Shown piece by piece: positions 17,161 through 26,556 of a stretch of 64,000 nucleotides of DNA (position 1 is the stretch's first letter; every line of letters begins with the position of its first letter). Below the pieces are notes generated by a model that was not told the DNA's origin, searched no databases, and worked only from the letters and a program-made list of their open reading frames with translations. The position numbers and the translations under genes are program-made. The stretch spans positions 1 to 64,000 of the forward strand of contig CANMKE010000024.1 of assembly GCA_947498325.1 (NCBI GenBank), written 5' to 3'. This stretch comes from an uncultured Persicobacter sp. (GTDB lineage: Bacteria > Bacteroidota > Bacteroidia > Cytophagales > Cyclobacteriaceae).

Positions 17161-18876
17161 TCATGATGCAGGTTGGACTACCGGCACCACTGGGCTTTCT
17201 TCATATCCGTAGCGGATCGCCTTAAGTAGGAGTTTTTGGTTATTGTTGATCTTCAATGGCTCGTGATAAATGTGCCAGCGCTGGTCATTTTCAAGCTGAT
17301 AGGCAATGGTGGCGCCTTCAGTATCACAAGTCAGTATTATTTTATCGTTTTGAATGTCATATGCCGGCGCAGCAGTTTTTGGCTGTTCGCCGCCAGGCCA
17401 CATTTTTGCTGCCTGATCCACCTCAGCCACCTGATAGAGGTCGTTGGTTTCATCGAGCCAGCGACTCATTTCAGTGCGCATCTCCTGAAGTACCTGTGCA
17501 TATTTTATGGTATCAGCCGCCAGGTTATTCATCTCAAAAGGATCCGTATTGATGTCGTAAAGTTCTTCGGCCACATTCTTAGGATAATACAACCAATAAG
17601 ATTGGTCGTGGGTCAGTTTTCCCGCTTTATCAAGTGTAAGGATTTCATGCATCAATGGCATGGTGTTCAAGAATTTGATGGGCTGACTGTAGTGGACTTC
17701 GGGCAGGAAGTTACGGATGTATTTATAGTCTTTTGAACGAACCGCGCGACGGGTATCATAGCGGTTGTCCATACGATCACGACCTGCATGAATGTAGGTT
17801 CTTGGCTTTTCCTGTAGCTCACTGAACATGGCACGTCCCTGCATCCATTCTGGGCGTTTGATTCCCGCAAAATCAAGTACCGTTGGCGCAAAGTCAATAA
17901 AGCTGTACATGCGGTCGTCGCGTGCGATATTCTTCAAAGCTTCAGGCTTCAGGTGGTCGGGGCAATAAACAATCAGCGGGCATTTAATCCCACTGTCGTA
18001 AATCCATCTTTTACTTCTTGGCAGGCAGTCGCCGTGATCTGTGGTAACAAAAATGATGGTATTGTCCGCCAGGCCATCTTCTTCCAATTCCTTAAGGATG
18101 GTGCCAATTTGCACATCCATTCGGCTGATATTGTCATAAAGTCGGGCAATGGTGCGTCGGGAAATTTCTGTATCGGGTAAAAATGGAGGGATCGATACGC
18201 TGGCAGGATCCACCTTTTTTGTTTCATCATAAGGAGGTCGCTTCACCACGTCTGGAGCAAGTTTGCTCACGTCCACATTGTTTCTTTTAAAGAAGTTCTC
18301 TTTGGTAGAATCTGGCCAGATATTCACTTCATGCGTAATCTCGAAAGTATAATACATGAAAAACGGGCGATCTTTGTCTGCCTCTGAGCGATGGCGCCAA
18401 GAAGGGTAGGGACCGACTTCATCCCAGATGGTAAATGGAGCGCCGAACTGGTAATCGAGCTTGCGGTAACTTGCCGTCCAGTAGCCTTGGGATCTTAACA
18501 ATTCTGGGAATGCTTTCACCTGTGCTGGTGGCACGGCATTATAGTTTGGTACGCCTTTCAGCGGAATCACCCCTTTGGCCTGACGCATATGTTGCGTGCC
18601 AATACTGGTAGAGTAGCAACCCGTAATCAGGCCTGCACGGCTCGGCGCACAAACACCCGCAACGGAGAATACATTGTCAAAAACAACGCCTTCTTCTGCC
18701 AATTTATTGATATTCGGTGTATAGGCCAGGGAGTCTCCGTAACAGGCCCACCGTGGGCTTAAATCTTCAGCAACAAGCCAAATGATGTTTGGTCGCTGAT
18801 CAACGGCTTCCACTTTTTGACTGATTTTATTACAGCCCAAGAGTGCAAGCGCAAAAAATAGAAAAGGTTTATACAT
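17161..18876 (-). CDS. Sulfatase lipoprotein (heparan N-sulfatase-like)
   Basis: A 571-residue type I sulfatase. The start at 18876 gives a lipoprotein signal with Cys15 in LLGC. The N-terminal metal site is IIWLVAEDLSP (Asp38). The active-site motif VCAPSRAGLITG contains Cys76, which is converted to formylglycine in this family, so a maturase must be encoded elsewhere. VTTDHGD near residue 280 supplies more metal ligands. The C-terminal extension carries NLAAD and a chitobiase/beta-hexosaminidase-like tail. The close arrangement of motifs resembles N-sulfoglucosamine sulfohydrolases, but the exact sulfated glycan cannot be told. The gene stands alone, divergent from the GH92 gene. Confidence 0.87.
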   Translation of the reverse strand: MYKPFLFFALALLGCNKISQKVEAVDQRPNIIWLVAEDLSPRWACYGDSLAYTPNINKLAEEGVVFDNVFSVAGVCAPSRAGLITGCYSTSIGTQHMRQAKGVIPLKGVPNYNAVPPAQVKAFPELLRSQGYWTASYRKLDYQFGAPFTIWDEVGPYPSWRHRSEADKDRPFFMYYTFEITHEVNIWPDSTKENFFKRNNVDVSKLAPDVVKRPPYDETKKVDPASVSIPPFLPDTEISRRTIARLYDNISRMDVQIGTILKELEEDGLADNTIIFVTTDHGDCLPRSKRWIYDSGIKCPLIVYCPDHLKPEALKNIARDDRMYSFIDFAPTVLDFAGIKRPEWMQGRAMFSELQEKPRTYIHAGRDRMDNRYDTRRAVRSKDYKYIRNFLPEVHYSQPIKFLNTMPLMHEILTLDKAGKLTHDQSYWLYYPKNVAEELYDINTDPFEMNNLAADTIKYAQVLQEMRTEMSRWLDETNDLYQVAEVDQAAKMWPGGEQPKTAAPAYDIQNDKIILTCDTEGATIAYQLENDQRWHIYHEPLKINNNQKLLLKAIRYGYEESPVVPVVQPAS

Positions 18877-19857
18877 ATCCTTATTGCGTTTTAATAATGC
18901 AAGAGTCTTTATTTGGAATAGCAATATTGGAAATTTCCGTGCTAATCTCCTTCGGAATTGAAAGATCAATAGTGAAGAACAACTATTTATCGGGGATTAG
19001 TATTAATCGGTTGTTTTTTAAAGTGTTAGGGTTTGGTGTGGTGGGCGTTGAATTCTCTTTCATTTTTAGAAATAGAAGGGAATCGGCGAATAATGAGTCC
19101 GTAATGTGCATTTTGTATCAGTACTCCGTCACGAATTAAGCGTTATCCTCAGCCTTTATTAGCGGGAGCAATTTCCCCCTGATGCCATGTGAGATCGATC
19201 CTGCACGATTTTTTTAACGGGAACTCATGGGGGCTTTTTAGTTTGAGTAGACGGCTTCATGGGGTGCATCCCTACCGTTTTCAAAATTAGTTATTGCAGA
19301 AATTTACAGCGGGCTGTTCTGCAACCCCACCTGACCAACTGATCACCACAAATAATGATTGCGATCGGGATGCGTGTGATCGAATAGCACTTTGATCAGT
19401 AAGGATAGAAGTCATAAAAGGCAGTGGTGAATCCTGCCTATTGTTTCCGTTCTGAGGGTGGGCTGCATCAAGGTTTGTTTTGCACAAAATCAAAGGAGTT
19501 TGCACAAAATGATATTTAGCGTTTTTTCCATGGCTCATTTGCGGTGAACAACCTTCGTCAAAGTGTTTTTGGGGGAAGTGCGCAAGTATTGCCCCTCGTT
19601 TGTTGGTGCTTAAAGGGCGGTATTGACTGTGGATTTACATTTCCAAAGAAAATGTTGAGCTTCATAGGTGATTGATAATCAGTATTGTCCGTTTTTTTGT
19701 CTATTTTGATTATTGTATTTTCTTTTTCTTCTTCTAATTAACGAAACAAGACATTCGGTAAAATTGCGCTTTATATATTGCCGATGTATCCTCTTGAAGA
19801 GGAAGATTTTTTTTGACCTAAGACTTGTCCTTTTTGGGACAGTAATTTTAAACTAAT
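18877..19857. other. Large divergent spacer, nothing supported
   Basis: Almost 1 kb between the sulfatase and GH92 genes. Short open frames exist on both strands, but none has a signal, motif or coding character. The segment just before 19858 is AT-rich and should contain the GH92 promoter, although I found no exact TAnnTTTG at the right spacing. Confidence 0.3.
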
Positions 19858-22137
19858 ATGAGCTTATTTAATCCAAAGCATTTGCTGTCGGCCTGTATGC
19901 TTCTTGCGATGGGATTGACCTCCTGCGGAGAGCAAACCACCTCGACGACAGCCGAAGTAGCGGTGGTTCAGCATCATTTGATCCAGTCCGTTAATCCGTT
20001 TATCGGTACCTCCAACAAAGGGCATACTTATCCAGGGGCAACGACTCCCTGGGGAATGGTTACACCAACGCCTCATACCGAGGATTTTCGTCAGCCTGCC
20101 CCAACGCCAGCAGTGTATGAACACCATGATCCTTATATTTTTGGTTTCGGAACCGTCAATATTTCGGGTATTGGTTGTCCAGCTTCAGGAGCGATTCCAT
20201 TGAAAGTCTCTTCGGGGGATTTTGACATCAAGGCAGAAGCCTTCAAATCTACCTATAAAGATCAGGTGGCTACTCCTGGTTATTATAGCGTGTTCCTTGA
20301 CAAATCAAAAATCAAGGCGGAAATGACGGCCACAAAGCGGACGGCACTTTACCGATTTACACCAAATGCCGAAGCGAAAACCACCAATCTTTACCTTGAT
20401 TTGGGAGCTAACGTGAGTCATATTAAAGGTGGCGCATTGACCGTGCACGACGATGGCGTGATTACAGGATACAACCTCGACGGACTGTTTTGTGATACTG
20501 ATGCGGAAGCCAAAACGTATTTTGCGATGAAAATCCATCAGCAGAATGTCGGTACGCAAGTATATAAAGATGGCAAGCCAACAGATAAAACAGCAGTAGA
20601 AGGCAGTGATATCGGTATGGCTTATGTTTTCGACAATTCAGCGGTAAAAAGCCTTGAGGTAAGTGTCGGCATCAGCTTCGTGTCTGCAGAAAATGCACGC
20701 ATGAATCTTGCTCAGGAACAAAACCAATTGTCTTTCAGTGAAATTCACGAACGGGCAGAAAACGAATGGGAAAAACAACTGGCAAAGGTAGAAATTGAAG
20801 GTGGGACTGATGAGGAACGCACGATTTTCTATACGGCATTGTATCACTCGATTTTGTTGCCACACGTAATTAGCGATGTCGATGGCAGTTACCCGAAAAT
20901 GGGTGGAACAGGCGAACCAATGAAAGCGGAGGGTTATACCCGTTACAGCACTTATTCTTTGTGGGATACTTATCGTTCGGTGCATCCGCTGATGGCCTTG
21001 CTGTACCCTAAACAACAACGCGACATGGTGGTAACCATGGTTGAAATGTACAAGGAAAGCGGCTGGTTGCCAAAATGGGAGTTGTTTGGTGCAGAATCTC
21101 ATGTGATGGTGGGCGACCCTGCCGTGCCCGTAATTGTAGATACTTACAGAAAAGGAATTACCGATTTTGATGCAAAAACAGCATTGGAAGCGATGGTGAA
21201 GCAAGGGACACAAATCAAGGATAATCCTATTCGTCCGGGCTTGGCCAACTACCTGAACCTGGGCTATATTCCGATTGATGACCGTGGTGGTGACCCTAAG
21301 AAATTCACCTTCCAGAACGGTATCGTTTGGGGACCTGTTTCGACGACTTTAGAGTATAATTTTGCAGATTATTGTGTGTCAGCTTTGGCAAAAGAGTTGG
21401 GCAACACGGCCATTGAGGAGCGATTCTTCAAGCAGAGCCAGTCTTTCAAAACGCTCTATGATCCATCGACAACCTTCTTCCGTCCGAAGAAGAAAAATGG
21501 CGAATGGATGAGTCCTTTCGATCCACTGGATCGCCATTATGATATCCGCTGGAAAGGAAGTGGAGGAAAAGGATATTGCGAGGGAAATGCCTGGCAGTAT
21601 AATTTCTTTGTACCGCACGCCATGCCTGCCCTTAAAGATTTAATGGGAGAAAAAGTGTTTGTCGACAAGCTTGAACAGCTGTTTGCAAAAGGCCAGTTTG
21701 ATATTACCAACGAACCAGACATCACCTTCCCTTACCTGTTCAATTATGTGGATGGGCAAGCGAAGCAAACCCAGCGCATCGTTTGGGAGGAAGCAAAAAC
21801 GCACTTTGTGAACGGACCGAAAGGGATTCCTGGCAATGATGACGCAGGTACGCTTTCTGCATGGTTGGTCTTCTCGCAGCTTGGTATTTTCCCGGGTGCG
21901 CCAGGTATTCCGACTTACCAACTGACAACACCGAAGTTCAAAAAAGCGACGCTTCATTTGGATGAATATGTTTATAATAACCAAACGATTGTGCTGGAGA
22001 AGCCAACGGCTGAAACCCGCTATTTCGAAACAGTGAAAAAAGCAGACGGCTCCTTGGTGGAAGGCTTCAGCATCTCGCATCAGGACCTGATCAAGGCGAA
22101 GCATTTGTCCTTTGAAGGCGAGCCAGCCGTGAATTAA
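19858..22137 (+). CDS. GH92 alpha-mannosidase lipoprotein
   Basis: A 759-residue exo-acting calcium-dependent alpha-mannosidase. The lipoprotein signal ends at Cys23 (LTSC). The N-terminal domain has the hallmark NPFIGTSNKGHTYPGAT near residue 46; the catalytic domain has LWDTYRSVHPL, ESGWLPKWE and GDPAVPV. It keeps the canonical CEGNAWQYNFFVPH (general acid Glu) and PGNDDAGTLSAW (base Asp pair). It acts on alpha-mannosides such as N-glycan or yeast-mannan branches; linkage cannot be predicted. It precedes rhaI by 97 bases in the same direction without an evident terminator, so it may share transcription with the rhamnose genes, which is an odd pairing. Confidence 0.92.
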   Translation: MSLFNPKHLLSACMLLAMGLTSCGEQTTSTTAEVAVVQHHLIQSVNPFIGTSNKGHTYPGATTPWGMVTPTPHTEDFRQPAPTPAVYEHHDPYIFGFGTVNISGIGCPASGAIPLKVSSGDFDIKAEAFKSTYKDQVATPGYYSVFLDKSKIKAEMTATKRTALYRFTPNAEAKTTNLYLDLGANVSHIKGGALTVHDDGVITGYNLDGLFCDTDAEAKTYFAMKIHQQNVGTQVYKDGKPTDKTAVEGSDIGMAYVFDNSAVKSLEVSVGISFVSAENARMNLAQEQNQLSFSEIHERAENEWEKQLAKVEIEGGTDEERTIFYTALYHSILLPHVISDVDGSYPKMGGTGEPMKAEGYTRYSTYSLWDTYRSVHPLMALLYPKQQRDMVVTMVEMYKESGWLPKWELFGAESHVMVGDPAVPVIVDTYRKGITDFDAKTALEAMVKQGTQIKDNPIRPGLANYLNLGYIPIDDRGGDPKKFTFQNGIVWGPVSTTLEYNFADYCVSALAKELGNTAIEERFFKQSQSFKTLYDPSTTFFRPKKKNGEWMSPFDPLDRHYDIRWKGSGGKGYCEGNAWQYNFFVPHAMPALKDLMGEKVFVDKLEQLFAKGQFDITNEPDITFPYLFNYVDGQAKQTQRIVWEEAKTHFVNGPKGIPGNDDAGTLSAWLVFSQLGIFPGAPGIPTYQLTTPKFKKATLHLDEYVYNNQTIVLEKPTAETRYFETVKKADGSLVEGFSISHQDLIKAKHLSFEGEPAVN

Positions 22138-22234
22138 GTAACGATTTTGTAGGGACATTGCATGCAGCGTCCGTACTCAGTTGTGCAACATTTTTATCAA
22201 TAAATTAACTAACTAAGTATAAATTTTTTCAGAT

Positions 22235-23515
22235 ATGGATCTTCTTAATATTGACATTCCGTCATTCAATAATAAACACAAAGACCTACACCAAAAATCT
22301 TTGGGCTTGGCGCAGGCAATTTCAGGTAAGGACAATGATACCTTCTTGGAAATCATCGAAAAAGTAAAAGCTTTTCAGGTTGCGATCCCGTCATGGGCTT
22401 TGGGGACTGGCGGAACGCGCTTTGGTCGTTTTTCAGGACCAGGCGAACCAAGTACTTTGGAAGAAAAAATCAGTGATATCGGTTTGTTGCACGCCATTAA
22501 CCGTTCTTCGGGGGCTGTTTCAATGCACATTCCGTGGGATCAGGTAGAAGGCGACGGGCAGGAGATTAAAGCTTTTGCCGAGGAGCAGGGAATTATTTTT
22601 GATGCCGTGAATTCCAATACATTTCAGGATCAGCCTGGTCAGGAAGTATCTTACAAATTTGGTTCCCTTTGTAATGTGGATCCTGCGGTGCGTGCACATG
22701 CAGTAGCACATATGAAAGAGGTGATTGACCAAGGGGTGAAAGTGGGGTCGAAAGCACTAACGGTTTGGTTGTCTGACGGATCGAATTTCCCTGGGCAATT
22801 GGACTTTAAAGGGGCTTTGGCACGTACGGAAGCCTGTTTGAAAGAGGTGTATGACTATATGCCTGAAGACTGGACGATGTTGGTAGAGTACAAGCCTTAT
22901 GAGCCGAATTTCTATTCTACGGTAATCAGCGACTGGGGAACTTCTTTCATGCTGGCAAATGCTTTGGGTGAGCGTGCAAAAACATTGGTGGATTTGGGTC
23001 ACCACCTGCCGAATACCAATATTGAGCAGATTGTAGCCGTTCTTTTGGCCAAAGGTAAGCTCGGTGGTTTCCACTTCAATGATTCCAAATATGGCGATGA
23101 CGATGTTACGGTAGGAGCACTAAAGCCTTATCAGTTGTTTTTGATTTTCTGTGAGCTGGTGAAGGGGATGAATGAAGATCCTTCTTTGGATTTGGCTTGG
23201 ATGATTGATGCTTCTCACAATATCAAAGATCCGTTGGAAGACATTTTACAGTCGGTGGAAGCGATGAAGCTGGCCTACGCTCAGGCATTGTTGGTAGATT
23301 ATAAAGCTTTGGAAGAAGCACAAGCCAACAATGATGTAACCTTGGGGCAGGAAATTCTACAAGCGGCTTTCCGTACCGATGCCCGTCCGATTGTGGCGGA
23401 AGCACGCATGCAGGCCGGTGGTGCTTTTGATGTTATTAAATGCTACCGCGAAGCGAAAGTACGAGCGCAACTGACTGCGCAACGTGGAACTGAAGTGAAA
23501 GCTACAGGACTATGA
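22235..23515 (+). CDS. rhaI: L-rhamnose isomerase
   Basis: A 426-residue cytoplasmic TIM-barrel isomerase converting L-rhamnose to L-rhamnulose, of the Pseudomonas stutzeri/Gram-positive RhaI type rather than E. coli RhaA. Metal and substrate residues are visible: TVWLSDGSNFPGQ (about 176-188), LVEYKPYEP with Glu218, LVDLGHH with Asp253 and GFHFNDSKYGDDD with His280 and Asp283. Length fits the family. The stop codon overlaps the start of the kinase gene (ATGA), showing translational coupling. It is the first catabolic step of the cluster. Confidence 0.93.
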   Translation: MDLLNIDIPSFNNKHKDLHQKSLGLAQAISGKDNDTFLEIIEKVKAFQVAIPSWALGTGGTRFGRFSGPGEPSTLEEKISDIGLLHAINRSSGAVSMHIPWDQVEGDGQEIKAFAEEQGIIFDAVNSNTFQDQPGQEVSYKFGSLCNVDPAVRAHAVAHMKEVIDQGVKVGSKALTVWLSDGSNFPGQLDFKGALARTEACLKEVYDYMPEDWTMLVEYKPYEPNFYSTVISDWGTSFMLANALGERAKTLVDLGHHLPNTNIEQIVAVLLAKGKLGGFHFNDSKYGDDDVTVGALKPYQLFLIFCELVKGMNEDPSLDLAWMIDASHNIKDPLEDILQSVEAMKLAYAQALLVDYKALEEAQANNDVTLGQEILQAAFRTDARPIVAEARMQAGGAFDVIKCYREAKVRAQLTAQRGTEVKATGL

Positions 23516-24873
23516 TACCGATTACGGTTGATCTGATTTTTGATATTGGCAGGACAAACAAGAAGGTCTTTGTTCTGGGTCAGCAGTCGGAAATCCTTGA
23601 TCAGCAATATAAAAATTTTGAGGAGACCGTCGATGAGGACGGTTTCCCCTCAGAAGACCTTCAGGCGGTAAGTGCATGGGTGCTCGAAATGGTCGATCAT
23701 TATGTGTTCTTGCCAAAGTACAATGTGAAAGGGGTTAATTTTTCGACCTATGGGGCCTCTATGGTGCATCTTGATGAAGATGGAAAGATTGTCGGCACCT
23801 TCTACAATTATCTTAAGGAATTTCCTGCGGAAACAGCGGCACGGCTCAAAAAACATTATCCTAATTTGGATGATTTTTCCATTGCGACCCAAAGCCCTTA
23901 TATGGGTTTTCTGAACAGTGGTTTGCAGTTGCTTTTCTTGAAGTATGAGCGCCCGGAGTCCTTCGCGCGTATTGATTGCAGCTTGCATCTTCCGCAGTAT
24001 TTTACCTTCTTATTGACGGGGCAAAAATACAGTGAATTTACCTCGATTGGCTGTCATACGGGATTATGGGATTTGGAGAGAAAATCCTGTGCTAAATGGC
24101 TCAAGGAGGAGAATTTATTGAAACTATTGCCTGTGCCAAGCCCAACGGATCAAGTGATTGAAACCGTGTATAAGGGCGTGAAATTAAACGTAGGATTGGG
24201 GGTTCACGATAGTTCCTCTACTTTAATTCCATACCTTCAGCAGACCGAAGAACCTTTTGTTTTGCTGAGCACTGGCACATGGAGCATCAGTATGAATCCA
24301 TTCAATCAGTCGATGCTCGATGAGCAAACCCTGGCGCAGGATTGTATGAATTTCATGACCATCAATGGGCAGTCCGTTTTGGCTTCACGCCTGTTGTTGG
24401 GTAAGCATTATGCCGAGCAGGTCAAGTTGTTGAATGTCCACTTTGGCGTTAATGAAGATCTGCATAAGACGCTTCCTTATCAAGTCAAAAAATCTAAAAG
24501 AAAAGAAGCGAATCAGTGCTTGTTCAATCATCATCTGATTGCGATTGAGCGTTTTGGATTGCAATCGGCAACGAAGGTTGATTTGTTAATATTCCAAGAT
24601 TTTGAAGAGGCCTACTGGCATTTGATGGACGAGCTGACCGATGCGCAAGTGAAAGTGTTGGAGCTCGCTTTGGGTGGTCAGACTTCAGGTAAAATCTTCG
24701 TCGATGGAGGCTTTGTGCATAATCAGTATTTCATGCAGATGCTCAAAGAGAAGTTGCCAACGCATCAGTTTTTGGTCACCGAACAAGGCAATGGCGCCTG
24801 TATCGGTGCGGCCATCATGCTGAACGATACGGCGGTGTTACACCATAAATTACAGAATAAAGTTATTTGTTGA
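23512..24873 (+). CDS. rhaB: L-rhamnulokinase (FGGY family)
   Basis: A 453-residue sugar kinase that phosphorylates L-rhamnulose to rhamnulose-1-phosphate with ATP. The N-terminal phosphate loop is LIFDIGRTNKKVFV; the second lobe has GLGVHDSSSTLIPY, LLSTGTWSISMNP and the signature KIFVDGGFVHNQYFMQ. The ATG overlaps the rhaI stop by four bases. Substrate is assigned from the neighbours, since FGGY kinases for rhamnulose and fuculose look alike. No terminator is seen before the aldolase gene, 154 bases downstream. Confidence 0.9.
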   Translation: MIPITVDLIFDIGRTNKKVFVLGQQSEILDQQYKNFEETVDEDGFPSEDLQAVSAWVLEMVDHYVFLPKYNVKGVNFSTYGASMVHLDEDGKIVGTFYNYLKEFPAETAARLKKHYPNLDDFSIATQSPYMGFLNSGLQLLFLKYERPESFARIDCSLHLPQYFTFLLTGQKYSEFTSIGCHTGLWDLERKSCAKWLKEENLLKLLPVPSPTDQVIETVYKGVKLNVGLGVHDSSSTLIPYLQQTEEPFVLLSTGTWSISMNPFNQSMLDEQTLAQDCMNFMTINGQSVLASRLLLGKHYAEQVKLLNVHFGVNEDLHKTLPYQVKKSKRKEANQCLFNHHLIAIERFGLQSATKVDLLIFQDFEEAYWHLMDELTDAQVKVLELALGGQTSGKIFVDGGFVHNQYFMQMLKEKLPTHQFLVTEQGNGACIGAAIMLNDTAVLHHKLQNKVIC

Positions 24874-25027
24874 TTTGAAATGTGTTGGAGCAGGACATGC
24901 CTTGTTTTTTTGATCGGTCAAGCGGTTCGCTTGGGCAATGAAAGATTGATTAACAGGCTTTGATCCAAGCGGGATGCTTGAACTGAAGAAGCAAGTCCAT
25001 ACCCACAAACTTATAAAATTAAATATC

Positions 25028-26311
25028 ATGAAATTAACCAAACATCCATCCGTGATTATCTCTGAAATCATGGGCATTATATATAAAGGAGAAATGACCA
25101 CACTTTCTGGTGGAAATATCTCCATGTTGGACGAAGAAGGCAACCTTTGGATCAGTCCTGCTGGCTATGATAAAGGTTCTCTGACGCCTAAAGATATTGT
25201 TTGCGTAAAAAAAGATGGTTCGTATGAAGGGATTCATCGCCCATCAAGTGAATTCCCTTTTCACTATGCCATCTATGATCGTCGCCCAGACCTGAAGGCG
25301 GTCATTCATGCCCACCCAAAAGCGTTGGTTTCATTTTCTATTGTTCGGGAAATTCCTGACATGAAAATTCTTCCTCATACTGCTGATATTTGTCCTTCGA
25401 TTGGTTACGCACCATACCGTTTGCCAGGTTCTGAGGCTTTGGGAGAAAGTATCGCCAATGAATTTGAGAAAGGTTTTGATGCGGTGATCATGGAAAATCA
25501 CGGTACGGTTGTCGGTGGGAAAGACCTGTTGAGTGCTTTCCAGCGGTTTGAGGCCATGGAAACGGCAGCATTGTCTATTATCGATGCTAAAAAACTGGGC
25601 GGATACAATGTACTGACGGATGAGCAGGTGCAAAAATCCTTCACCCAATTCCCACAAACGCGTACGGGTAAATCCGAGATCGCCTACACCACTTATGAAC
25701 TTGCGGTAAGGGATGAGATTATCCGTTTCGTTAAGCGTGCCTGTAAGCAGAAATTGATGAACAACTATTTCGGTACGGTATCGCACCGAACGCATGGGGA
25801 TGATTTTTTGGTTACCCGTCGTCATATGGCGCGCCGATTTATCCGTAACAAGGATGTGGTGAAAATTACCAAAGGGGAATCGGAAGCGGGCAAAGAAGCA
25901 TCGAACCTGCACCAATTGCATGAGGCCATTTATGCCAAGCACGATCATGTGAATTCGGTGATTTTTACACAAGGGAAAGGGATTTCTGCCTTTGCCATTT
26001 CTGATGCTAAATTTGATACCCGCACCATTCCAGAGAGTTATATCCTGCTGAAAGATATTCCATTTATTGGCTATGATGAATTTATGGCGGACCCTTCTGT
26101 TTTGGTGAATACTTTGAATAAAGAAACGCCGATTGTGGTGATTCGAAACTTCGGTTTGGTGGTTACCGGTACTTCGATGCTGGATGCTTATGACCGCCTT
26201 GAAGTGGCCGAGTTCAGTGCAGAATCCTTGATCGAAAGTACGCTTATTGGAAAATTGGCGCGCATCGGCGATGGAGAGATTCAAGATATTGTAGATAAAT
26301 TTTTGAGTTAA
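25028..26311 (+). CDS. Double-domain class II (rhamnulose/fuculose-phosphate type) aldolase
   Basis: A 427-residue protein made of two consecutive aldolase II/adducin domains; standard enzymes have one domain of 210-275 residues. Domain 1 (about 5-195) keeps the zinc set: Glu75 in SSEFPFH, His94 and His96 in VIHAHPKAL, and His158 in MENHGTVVGG. Domain 2 (about 225-420) aligns in order, but VIFTQGKG replaces HAH (Phe313, Gln315) and VIRNFGLVVTG replaces NHG (Phe375), so it cannot bind zinc in the usual way. In context the reaction is cleavage of rhamnulose-1-phosphate to DHAP and L-lactaldehyde. The start at 25028 matches the domain start. The inactive half may stabilise the oligomer or regulate. 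Confidence 0.85.
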   Translation: MKLTKHPSVIISEIMGIIYKGEMTTLSGGNISMLDEEGNLWISPAGYDKGSLTPKDIVCVKKDGSYEGIHRPSSEFPFHYAIYDRRPDLKAVIHAHPKALVSFSIVREIPDMKILPHTADICPSIGYAPYRLPGSEALGESIANEFEKGFDAVIMENHGTVVGGKDLLSAFQRFEAMETAALSIIDAKKLGGYNVLTDEQVQKSFTQFPQTRTGKSEIAYTTYELAVRDEIIRFVKRACKQKLMNNYFGTVSHRTHGDDFLVTRRHMARRFIRNKDVVKITKGESEAGKEASNLHQLHEAIYAKHDHVNSVIFTQGKGISAFAISDAKFDTRTIPESYILLKDIPFIGYDEFMADPSVLVNTLNKETPIVVIRNFGLVVTGTSMLDAYDRLEVAEFSAESLIESTLIGKLARIGDGEIQDIVDKFLS

Positions 26312-26336
26312 TTGAATACAATTGAAATTAGTTTGA

Positions 26337-26366
26337 GAGGGTGGCAGCATGCTGCCCTTTTCTTTT
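26337..26366 (+). terminator. Probable terminator after the aldolase gene
   Basis: GC-rich palindrome around GGCAGCATGCTGCC (26343-26356) followed by CTTTTCTTTT. The exact palindrome leaves little room for a loop, so strength is moderate. The permease gene 190 bases downstream may have its own promoter. Confidence 0.55.
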
Positions 26367-26556
26367 GAATCTTTAATTTTCTGTGAATACAACACAATCA
26401 AAGGATTGCAGTTTGGGTAAATGATGGGCTGGTTGCGGTTGTAGGCCGTTATTTTTCAGTGAATTATAATTATAGGAGAAAATTCTGCTCCGTTTTTCTA
26501 AAGTAGTAGCCTATTACAACTGCAGTGCCATACCTTGGATTTATAAATTTTTTCAA

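Noticed and set aside
18843-19538. Small frames in the sulfatase-GH92 spacer
   Set aside because: One overlaps the sulfatase start and none has coding character.
25331-26401. 356-codon minus-strand frame opposite the aldolase
   Set aside because: Composition is that of a shadow frame, and the plus strand has aldolase motifs.
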